This document shows positions 52,267 through 59,653 of a DNA stretch of 64,000 nucleotides, in pieces. Source of the DNA: DATARH01 sp036268425 (lineage in GTDB: Bacteria; Pseudomonadota; Alphaproteobacteria; ATCC43930; CGMCC-115725); the NCBI GenBank assembly GCA_036268425.1, contig DATAUE010000016.1, positions 1 through 64,000 on the forward strand, in the 5' to 3' direction. Numbering within the stretch: the stretch's first letter is position 1; the number at the start of each line of letters is the position of its first letter. The notes beneath the pieces were generated by a model. The model saw nothing but the letters and a program-made list of their open reading frames with translations. It made no database searches and was not told the origin of the DNA. The translations under genes were made by a program, and so were the position numbers.

Positions 52267-52863
52267 TCAGCCCGAGCCGAGCTTCTGGCGAAGCTGCGCC
52301 AGCAGCGCTTCGATACGGCCGCCATTGCGCTGGATCACGGAGGCGAACTCGTCGCGCTGCGTCACCTTCATACTGATGCCGCCGACATAGACATCGGTGA
52401 TGCGGAACTGGCCGCCGCCGCCGGTCAGATACCAGTCAACCTGCACCGGCGCTCCGCTGGGGCGGATGATCTGGCTGGCAACGACAGTCTCCGCGCCGTT
52501 GGCGCGCGCGCCGGTGACCCGGAACGGCTCGCCTCCGTATTCTGCCAGCCGCGCGCTGTAAGCGCGTACGATATATTCTTGAAACAGCTGCAGGAATTCC
52601 TGCTGCTCCTGCGGTGTCGCTACGCGCCAATAGCGGCCGAGAACAAACTGGCCAATGCCGGGCACGTCGAAATCGTTGCGGAACAACTCACGGAACCGGG
52701 CGACCCGCTGTGCCGTCGGAACACTGGGTCCGAGCACCTGAATTGCCTGCTGCCCTAACGTGCCGACAAAGCCGCGGGCATCCTGCGCCGCGGCTTCGTG
52801 CGGCGCCGCGGTAAACATTAACGCCAGGCACAGCCCGGCGATCGCTATGGCACGTCGCATCAT
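52267..52863 (-). CDS. mlaC: Phospholipid-binding MlaC family protein
   Basis: The 198-residue exported protein has a signal peptide (cut near AAAQ) and the MlaC core: VPTAQRVARFRELFRNDFDVPGIGQFVLGRYWR, FLQLFQEYIVRAYSARL and ITDVYVGGISM. MlaC carries phospholipids through the periplasm between MlaA at the outer membrane and MlaFEDB. It overlaps mlaA by ATGA, so translation is coupled. Inner-membrane mla genes are not in this window. Confidence 0.9.
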   Translation of the reverse strand: MMRRAIAIAGLCLALMFTAAPHEAAAQDARGFVGTLGQQAIQVLGPSVPTAQRVARFRELFRNDFDVPGIGQFVLGRYWRVATPQEQQEFLQLFQEYIVRAYSARLAEYGGEPFRVTGARANGAETVVASQIIRPSGAPVQVDWYLTGGGGQFRITDVYVGGISMKVTQRDEFASVIQRNGGRIEALLAQLRQKLGSG

Positions 52864-53705
52864 TTCGCAGTCGCTCCGGCGGGCGAGGATGATGGGGCAA
52901 CGGTATAAGTCATTGCCGGTTCCGGTTTCGCTTCACTTGCCGGCGCTGCACCCGGCAGGTCGAAATGCTCGTGCCGCATCTCGGCTTGGCGTTGCTGCCG
53001 ATACAGCGAGCGAATCGTCGCGTAATAATCGAGCGACGTGCGCTCGATCTGCTCGAGGCTATCGAGATTGCGCTGACGCTGGTCGACCCCATCGGCCGCA
53101 GCCCGCGCAAACGTGGCCCACAGCACGTTGGCGTTGCCCGCGACGATATTGCCGGGATCAGCAAACCCGTCGCCGACCTTGCCCACGAGGTCGCGCGGGT
53201 TGCTCGGCCCGAACACCGGCACCACGAGATATGGTCCTTCGCCAATGCCCCAGGTTCCCAGGGTCACGCCGAGGTCGTTCCAGTGATACGGCAAGCCCAT
53301 CCGGCTGGCGACGTCGAACATGCCGCCGACCCCGACCGTGGTGTTGACGGCGAGCCGCGCCAGCGTCGTGCCGGCGAGTTTCGGATCACCCTGCAGCACA
53401 TCGTTAGCAAAGATCACCGGGCCGTTCAGGTTCTGCAAAAAATCATGCACCGACTGCCGCACCGGCTGCGGCAGGACCGTCCGGTAGGTGCGCGCCACCG
53501 GCGCCAGAACGGCATGGTCGACACTGGTATTGAAGTCAAAAATCGCCCGATTGGTGTTTTCGTACGGGTCGTTAAAGCCGTCATCCGCAGCCGTCTGTGC
53601 AGAGCCGGGCGCGCCCCCTGACGACGCCGGCGCAGCGCAGCCGGATGCCGCCAGGCCGATGGCGAGCAGGCCGGAAAGTACAATCGGTAACCGGCAGACA
53701 GTCAT
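52860..53705 (-). CDS. mlaA: Outer-membrane lipoprotein MlaA (VacJ)
   Basis: The 281-residue lipoprotein has lipobox LAASGC with Cys23 and the VacJ core: FNDPYENTNRAIFDFN, FLQNLNGPVIFANDVLQGD, NTTVGVGGMFDVA, LGTWGIGEGPYLVVPVFGPSNPRDL. It removes misplaced phospholipids from the outer leaflet and passes them to MlaC. Tail of about 40 residues after the fold is Ala/Pro rich. First gene of mlaA-mlaC. Confidence 0.95.
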   Translation of the reverse strand: MTVCRLPIVLSGLLAIGLAASGCAAPASSGGAPGSAQTAADDGFNDPYENTNRAIFDFNTSVDHAVLAPVARTYRTVLPQPVRQSVHDFLQNLNGPVIFANDVLQGDPKLAGTTLARLAVNTTVGVGGMFDVASRMGLPYHWNDLGVTLGTWGIGEGPYLVVPVFGPSNPRDLVGKVGDGFADPGNIVAGNANVLWATFARAAADGVDQRQRNLDSLEQIERTSLDYYATIRSLYRQQRQAEMRHEHFDLPGAAPASEAKPEPAMTYTVAPSSSPAGATAK

Positions 53706-53877
53706 TCACAAGCCTCGCGGTTGGTCTCGCCCGAGGCGATGACGGGTCGGGATAATGCCGAAGAACACACATTTACGGAAGCGATCCGTAATGTGGGCAG
53801 TATTGGGGCCGGCGCATGGAACCATCCCCACCAGCTCCGGTAAATCCATATCGCGGCGATGCGATCATATATTGACG

Positions 53878-53897
53878 ATATAAAGATATGTTTATAT
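53878..53897. promoter_or_regulatory. Palindromic operator before the ArsR-methyltransferase gene
   Basis: ATATAAAGATATGTTTATAT is a 20-bp near-perfect palindrome (arms ATATAAA/TTTATAT) ending 9 bases before the ATG at 53907. Its AT-rich shape matches sites bound by ArsR-family regulators of methionine genes. It probably overlaps the promoter and suggests autoregulation of the regulator-metF-metH locus. Confidence 0.6.
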
Positions 53898-53906
53898 GTT
53901 TGAGCC

Positions 53907-54947
53907 ATGCTCGACGAGCCGGAAAGCAATGCCTCGATGGACGAACTGCTCGCCGCCTTGCGGGCGGTCGCGGAGCCGACGCGGCTGCGGCTTCTAGTGC
54001 TGTGCGCGCGCGGTGAGCTGACGGTCAGCGAACTTGCGCAGATACTCGGGCAGAGCCAGCCGCGCGTTTCCCGCCATCTGAAATTGCTGTGCGAGGCCGG
54101 GCTCCTCGACCGCTTTCGCGAAGGCAGCTGGGTATTTTACCGCCTCGCTGCACACAACACGACCGGTGCCTTGAGCCGGCATCTGGTGGCGGCCTGCGGT
54201 GAAGCCGATGCGACAATCGCGCTCGATCTGCAGCGCCTCGCGGCGATCAAGCGCCAGCGTGCCGATCTCGCCGCCGCCTATTTCAGCGCCAATGCCGAGC
54301 AGTGGCACCGCATCCGCTCGCTTTATATCGACGAGCGGGAGGTCGAGGCGGTGCTGACCCGGATCATCGCGGCAACCCAGCCGCGCGACCTGCTCGATAT
54401 CGGCACCGGCACCGGTCGCATGATCGAGGTTTTGGCGCCGCATGTCGCGACCGCGCTTGGAGTCGACCAGTCGCGCGAGATGCTGGCGGTCGCCCGCGTC
54501 AATCTCGAACGCGCCGGGCTCGGCAACAGCCAGGTGCGGCTCGGCGACATGTATCAGCTCCCGTTGCCGGATGCCTCGTTCGACGCGGTCATCATCCATC
54601 AGGTGCTGCACTACGCGGACCGCCCCGATGCGGCGATCGCCGAAGCGGCACGGGTGCTGCGGCCGGGCGGAGCTCTGGTGGCGGTCGATTTTGCGCCGCA
54701 TGCGCTCGAATTTCTGCGCGACGAGCAGGCGCATCGCCGGCTCGGCTTTGCCGATGCCGATATCGACGATTGGTGCCGCACCGCCGGCCTCAACCCGGCG
54801 CCGGCACAGGTTCTGCCCGGCGACCCGCTGACCGTCGCGATCTGGACCGCGCGCCGTCCGGCCGCCTCCGACGTGCCGTTCACCGGTGCCGATGCAGCCC
54901 TTCCGATAACCCTTCCGCTCGGCGAAGAGCGAGTATTACAGCGATGA
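53907..54947 (+). CDS. ArsR-type regulator fused to SAM methyltransferase
   Basis: The 346-residue protein has an ArsR/SmtB winged HTH (residues about 14-85; SELAQILGQSQPRVSRHLKLL) joined to a class I methyltransferase (LLDIGTGTGRMIEVLAP from about residue 162; D164-G170). The metal-binding Cys of metalloregulators (ELCVCDL) is replaced by ELTVSEL, so it does not sense metals that way. The same architecture next to metF/metH is known in Alphaproteobacteria, where SAH or SAM sensing is the likely role. It overlaps metF by ATGA. Confidence 0.85.
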   Translation: MLDEPESNASMDELLAALRAVAEPTRLRLLVLCARGELTVSELAQILGQSQPRVSRHLKLLCEAGLLDRFREGSWVFYRLAAHNTTGALSRHLVAACGEADATIALDLQRLAAIKRQRADLAAAYFSANAEQWHRIRSLYIDEREVEAVLTRIIAATQPRDLLDIGTGTGRMIEVLAPHVATALGVDQSREMLAVARVNLERAGLGNSQVRLGDMYQLPLPDASFDAVIIHQVLHYADRPDAAIAEAARVLRPGGALVAVDFAPHALEFLRDEQAHRRLGFADADIDDWCRTAGLNPAPAQVLPGDPLTVAIWTARRPAASDVPFTGADAALPITLPLGEERVLQR

Positions 54948-55894
54948 AACAGTCATCCTTTGGCGAGACGACGCGCGGCCTGCTCGCGGCCGATCCGGTC
55001 AGCGATTTCGACGCCGGGCCGCCACGCATCTCGTTCGAGTTTTTCCCGCCGAAGACGCTAGAGATGGAAGAGCGGCTATGGGCCTCGGTCAAGCGGCTGG
55101 AGCCGTTGCGCCCGCGTTTTGTGTCGGTCACCTATGGTGCCGGCGGCTCGACCCGCGAGCGCACCCATGCCACGGTGCGTCGCATCCGACAGGAAACAAC
55201 GCTCGAACCCGCGGCGCACCTGACTTGTGTGGCCGCGACCCGCGATGAAATCGACGCGGTGGCGCGCGATTACTGGGATGCCGGCATCCGCCACATCGTC
55301 GCGCTGCGCGGCGACCCGCCCAACGGCCCGGTCGGCGGCGGGAGCGGCAGCTACACGCCGCATCCCGAGGGTTATTCCTATGCGGCCGATCTGGTCGCCG
55401 GGCTGAAACGGGTCGGCGATTTCGAGATCAGCGTCGCCGCCTATCCCGAAACCCACCCGACGGCGCGCAGCCCCGGCCATGATCTGGATAATCTGCGTGC
55501 CAAGCTCGATGCCGGCGCCAGCCGCGCGATCACCCAGTTCTTTTTTGATGCAGACGTATTCCTGCGCTTTCGCGATCGCGCCGCTGCGGCGGGCATCACG
55601 GTGCCGTTGGTACCCGGCATCCTGCCGGTGACCAATTTCGCCCAGTTGAAACGCATGGCCGCAGGCTGCGGCGCCTCGATCCCGGCCTGGATGGGGGCGC
55701 ATTTCGACGGTCTCGACCACGACCCGGAAACCCGCCGCCTCGTCGCCGCCTCGATCGCCGCCGAACAATGCCGCCGCCTGCACACCGCCGGCGTCCACGA
55801 ATTCCATTTCTATACGCTGAACCGTGCCGACCTGATCGTCGCGATCTGCCACCTCCTCGGCGTCCGCGCTCCCAAGCCGGTCGCGGTGGCTTAG
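54944..55894 (+). CDS. metF: Methylenetetrahydrofolate reductase
   Basis: The 316-residue FAD-dependent TIM-barrel enzyme has ISFEFFPPK near the start, VSVTYGAGGSTRERT, RHIVALRGDPP, AAYPETHP, ITQFFFDADVFLRF, VPGILPVTNF and HFYTLNRADL. It reduces 5,10-methylene-THF to 5-methyl-THF, the methyl donor for MetH. Starts in ATGA overlap with the regulator. The sarcosine oxidase genes elsewhere in the window make its substrate. Confidence 0.95.
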   Translation: MKQSSFGETTRGLLAADPVSDFDAGPPRISFEFFPPKTLEMEERLWASVKRLEPLRPRFVSVTYGAGGSTRERTHATVRRIRQETTLEPAAHLTCVAATRDEIDAVARDYWDAGIRHIVALRGDPPNGPVGGGSGSYTPHPEGYSYAADLVAGLKRVGDFEISVAAYPETHPTARSPGHDLDNLRAKLDAGASRAITQFFFDADVFLRFRDRAAAAGITVPLVPGILPVTNFAQLKRMAAGCGASIPAWMGAHFDGLDHDPETRRLVAASIAAEQCRRLHTAGVHEFHFYTLNRADLIVAICHLLGVRAPKPVAVA

Positions 55895-55928
55895 ATGTAT
55901 CCTTTGAGGCCTGTCCCACCGCTGCACG

Positions 55929-56051
55929 GTCATCCCGGCGCAGGCCGGGATCCACGGATCGGAAGGCACGGCCGTCGCGGCAGAATACTTCGGATAATTC
56001 GCCTACAAAGAGTTTAGCAGGATCGTAGATCCCGGCCTGTGCCGGGATGAC
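55929..56051. repeat. Inverted pair of intergenic repeats (MITE-like)
   Basis: A 24-base unit at 55929-55952 (opening GTCATCCCGGCGCAGG) and its reverse complement at 56028-56051 match at 23 of 24 positions and enclose 75 bases with no gene. Each unit is itself palindromic. Such pairs of GTCATCCCGG-type repeats are common between genes in Proteobacteria. It separates metF from metH. Confidence 0.75.
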
Positions 56052-56090
56052 AAACTGAGTAATGAATATAACAATTTCAGTAGTAGCCAG

Positions 56091-59000
56091 ATGATCCATC
56101 TTCTCGATTACCTCGCCGACAACATCCTTTTGTGCGACGGCGCAATGGGGACGCAGGTACAAGCGCGCGACCTGCACATCGAGCACGATTTCCACGGCCA
56201 CGAAAACTGCACCGAGATTCTGTGCGAGAGCCGCCCCGATCTGGTACGCGATATCCACCTTGCCTATCTGCGCGCAGGCGCCGACGCGGTGCAAAGCAAC
56301 AGCTTTGGCGGCTCACCGATCACGCTCGGCGAGTTCGGCATTGCCGACAAAGCATTCGCACTCAACCGGCGCGCCGTCGAACTGGCGCGCGAAGCGATCG
56401 AACAGGTGGCCGGCGACGGCCGCACACGCTTTGTCTTCGGCTCGATTGGCCCCGGCACAAGGCTGCCGACGCTCGGGCATATCCCCTATCAGGACCTCGA
56501 AGACGCGCTGGCGATCCAGTGCGACGGGCTGGTGGCCGGCGGGATCGACGCCTTTCTGATCGAGACCTGCCAGGACCCGTTGCAGATCAAGGCCGCGGTC
56601 AATGGCGCCAAGCGGGCCCGCGACGCGGCGCACAAGGACATTCCGATCATCGTGCAGGTGACGGTCGAAACCACCGGCACGCTGCTGGTCGGGGCCGATA
56701 TCGCGGCCGCCGCGACGATCATCCATGCGCTCGACGTGCCGGTGATCGGCCTCAACTGCGCGACCGGCCCGCGCGAGATGGCCGAGCACGTCAAGGTGCT
56801 CGGCGATAGTTGGCCGGGACGCATTTCAATACAGCCGAACGCGGGGCTGCCGGAACTGATCAACGGCCGCACGCATTACCCGCTAAGCCCGAAAGAGCTG
56901 GCTCAATGGCTCGAGCGCTTTGTGCTCGAAGACGGCGTCAACATCATCGGCGGCTGCTGCGGCACCGAGGAGGCGCACATCACCGCGCTCGACCAGATGC
57001 TGCGCCGTATCGGCCGGGACCGCCCGCGCCCGATGCCGAAAACACGCAACCCGGAATGGGTGCCGTCAGTCGCCTCGCTCTACAGCCAGGTCGCGTTGCG
57101 CCAGGAGAACGCCTATCTGTCGATCGGCGAGCGCTGCAACGCCAACGGCTCGCGCGCCTTCCGCCGCATGCAGGAAGCCGGCGACTGGGATGGCTGCGTT
57201 GAGATGGGGCGCGAGCAGGTCAAGGAAGGCTCGCACACGCTCGATCTGTGCACCGCCTTTGTCGGGCGCGACGAGATCGCCGAAATGAGCGAGATGGTCA
57301 GCCGCATGCGCGGCGCGATCAACGCGCCGCTGGTCATCGACTCGACCGAATACCCGGTGCTCGAAGCCGCGCTCAAGCTCTACGGCGGCAAGCCGATCAT
57401 CAACTCGATCAACTTCGAGGAAGGTGAAGACGCCGCCGACAAGCGCCTTAAGCTGGCGAAGCGGTTTGGCGCCGCGGTCATCGCGCTGACGATCGATGAA
57501 GGCGGCATGGCCAAGGAGGCCGAACACAAGCTCCAGATCGCCCAGCGGCTTTACGATTTCGCCGTGAACAAGCACGGCCTGCCGCCGAGCGACCTGCTGT
57601 TCGACCCGCTGACCTTTACGATCTGCACCGGCAACGAGGACGACCGCAAGCTCGGCCTCAACACGCTCGACGCGATTGCCCGCATTCGCGAGACGATGCC
57701 GGAATGCCAGATCATGCTCGGGCTGTCGAACATCTCGTTCGGCCTCAACCCGCCGGCGCGGCAGGTGCTGAATTCGGTGTTTCTTGACCACGCCTTGCGC
57801 CGCGGCATGACCGGCGCGATCGTGCATTTCTCGAAAATCCTGCCGCTGCACCGCATCCCCGAGGCAGAGGTGCGGATCGCCGAAGACTTGATCTACGACC
57901 GCCGCAGCGACGGCTACGACCCGCTGCAGGCGTTCATGGCCTTGTTCCAGGACCGTGCTGTCGAGAAGGCGGAAAAGAAGGGCCGGCCGGAAAAAATCGA
58001 GGAGCGCCTCGCGCAACGCATCGTCGATGGCGACCGGCTCGACCTCGAAGCCGATCTCGAACTGGCGATGCAAAACTACAAGCCGCTCGACATCATCAAC
58101 GATCTGCTGCTCGGCGGCATGAAGACGGTCGGCGAGCTGTTCGGCGCCGGCAAGATGCAACTGCCGTTCGTGCTGCAATCCGCCGAGACGATGAAGACTG
58201 CCGTCAAATACCTCGAACCGTTCATGGAGCGGGTCGAGGGGCACGAAAAGGGCACGATCGTGCTCGCGACGGTGCGCGGCGACGTGCATGACATCGGCAA
58301 GAACCTCGTTGACATCATCCTGACCAATAACGGCTACCGCGTCGTCAATCTCGGCATCAAGCAACCGATCGGCACGATCCTCGACGCCGCCCGCGAGCAT
58401 CGGGCGCACGCGATCGGCATGTCGGGCCTGCTGGTCAAATCGACCGTCGTGATGCGCGAGAACCTTGAGGAGATGTCGCGCCAGGGCCTTGAAGTGCCGG
58501 TAATGCTCGGCGGCGCGGCGCTGACCCGCCGCTATGTCGAGGAGGATTGCGTCAAATCCTACGCCTCGGGCCGCGTCGCCTATGCGCGCGATGCGTTTGA
58601 CGGCCTGGCGCTGATGGACCGCATCGTCGGCAACAATTTCGACGGCTACCTCGCCGAGGCCCAGCGCAAGAACGCCGGCAAGGTCGTCAACGAAAAGCGC
58701 AAGCTCGGCCGCGCCGGCGACGAGCGGCCGCTGCGACCGCTCGACCTCGAAGAAATCCGGCTGCGCCGCGCTGAACTCAGTCGCGGTGTGCCGGTGCCGG
58801 TGCCGCCGTTCTGGGGACCGCAGATCATTGCGCGAGTGCCGGTCAAGGCGGTCGTTCCCTACCTTAACGAGCGCATGCTGTATCAATTTCAGTGGGGTTA
58901 CCGGAAAGACGGCCGCTCGCTCGCCGAATACAAGGAATGGTCGCGCAAGGAATTACGGCCGGTCCTGGCGCGGATCGCCGATATCGCAATCCGCGAAAAC

Positions 59001-59597
59001 ATCCTGGTGCCGCAGGCGGCCTATGGCTATTGGCGCTGCGCCGGACAGGGCAACGACGTGATCCTGTTCGACGAGAGCGGCCCCGGCGGCAAGGAGCGCG
59101 AGATTTCGCGGTTTTCGTTTCCGCGGCAGAACAAGGAAGGCGGCCTCTGCATCGCCGATTTCTTTCGCGACGTCGATGACGGCGAACGCGACGTGATCGG
59201 CTTGCAGGTCGTGACGATGGGCGACCGCGCCTCCGAGGTCGCGCGCGAATGGTTCGCCGAGAACCGCTATCAGGATTACCTGTATCTGCACGGGTTGTCG
59301 GTCGAGATGGCCGAGGCCTTCGCTGAATACATCCACAAGCGCATCCGCGGCGAACTGGGCTTTGCCGCCGAGGAAGCCCGCGATCACGACGAAATGCTGA
59401 ACCAGGGCTATCGCGGCAGCCGCTATTCCTTTGGCTACCCCGCCTGCCCCAACCTCGCCGAGCAAAAGCAGTTATTGGAGCTGCTGAACGCCAGCGAAAT
59501 CGGCATCGGCCTCAGCGAAGAAGACATGCTCGATCCCGAACAATCCACCTCCGCCATCGTCGTCCACCACCCACAGGCGAAATACTTTTCGGTGTGA
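56091..59597 (+). CDS. metH: Cobalamin-dependent methionine synthase
   Basis: The 1168-residue protein has all four MetH modules in order: homocysteine/zinc barrel (C223, C289-C290 in GGCCG), pterin-binding barrel (about 330-600), cobalamin domain with D731-V-H733-D-I-G and cap, and a C-terminal reactivation domain binding SAM. It transfers a methyl from 5-methyl-THF to homocysteine. It is about 60 residues shorter than the E. coli enzyme, as in many relatives. There is no obvious RBS and no SAM or cobalamin riboswitch that I can recognise upstream. Confidence 0.95.
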   Translation: MIHLLDYLADNILLCDGAMGTQVQARDLHIEHDFHGHENCTEILCESRPDLVRDIHLAYLRAGADAVQSNSFGGSPITLGEFGIADKAFALNRRAVELAREAIEQVAGDGRTRFVFGSIGPGTRLPTLGHIPYQDLEDALAIQCDGLVAGGIDAFLIETCQDPLQIKAAVNGAKRARDAAHKDIPIIVQVTVETTGTLLVGADIAAAATIIHALDVPVIGLNCATGPREMAEHVKVLGDSWPGRISIQPNAGLPELINGRTHYPLSPKELAQWLERFVLEDGVNIIGGCCGTEEAHITALDQMLRRIGRDRPRPMPKTRNPEWVPSVASLYSQVALRQENAYLSIGERCNANGSRAFRRMQEAGDWDGCVEMGREQVKEGSHTLDLCTAFVGRDEIAEMSEMVSRMRGAINAPLVIDSTEYPVLEAALKLYGGKPIINSINFEEGEDAADKRLKLAKRFGAAVIALTIDEGGMAKEAEHKLQIAQRLYDFAVNKHGLPPSDLLFDPLTFTICTGNEDDRKLGLNTLDAIARIRETMPECQIMLGLSNISFGLNPPARQVLNSVFLDHALRRGMTGAIVHFSKILPLHRIPEAEVRIAEDLIYDRRSDGYDPLQAFMALFQDRAVEKAEKKGRPEKIEERLAQRIVDGDRLDLEADLELAMQNYKPLDIINDLLLGGMKTVGELFGAGKMQLPFVLQSAETMKTAVKYLEPFMERVEGHEKGTIVLATVRGDVHDIGKNLVDIILTNNGYRVVNLGIKQPIGTILDAAREHRAHAIGMSGLLVKSTVVMRENLEEMSRQGLEVPVMLGGAALTRRYVEEDCVKSYASGRVAYARDAFDGLALMDRIVGNNFDGYLAEAQRKNAGKVVNEKRKLGRAGDERPLRPLDLEEIRLRRAELSRGVPVPVPPFWGPQIIARVPVKAVVPYLNERMLYQFQWGYRKDGRSLAEYKEWSRKELRPVLARIADIAIRENILVPQAAYGYWRCAGQGNDVILFDESGPGGKEREISRFSFPRQNKEGGLCIADFFRDVDDGERDVIGLQVVTMGDRASEVAREWFAENRYQDYLYLHGLSVEMAEAFAEYIHKRIRGELGFAAEEARDHDEMLNQGYRGSRYSFGYPACPNLAEQKQLLELLNASEIGIGLSEEDMLDPEQSTSAIVVHHPQAKYFSV

Positions 59598-59653
59598 TGC
59601 GGGAGCGTACCCGGTAATCTTGGCCAAGCACCACCCAGCTGCGCCAAGCAACG

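Noticed and set aside
55895..56090. Cobalamin or SAM riboswitch before metH
   Set aside because: The region is occupied by an inverted pair of generic intergenic repeats; no B12-box or SAM aptamer core is visible.
57066..58886. 606-residue minus-strand frame inside metH
   Set aside because: Antisense shadow of a well-supported gene; composition typical of reverse reading of GC-rich codons.
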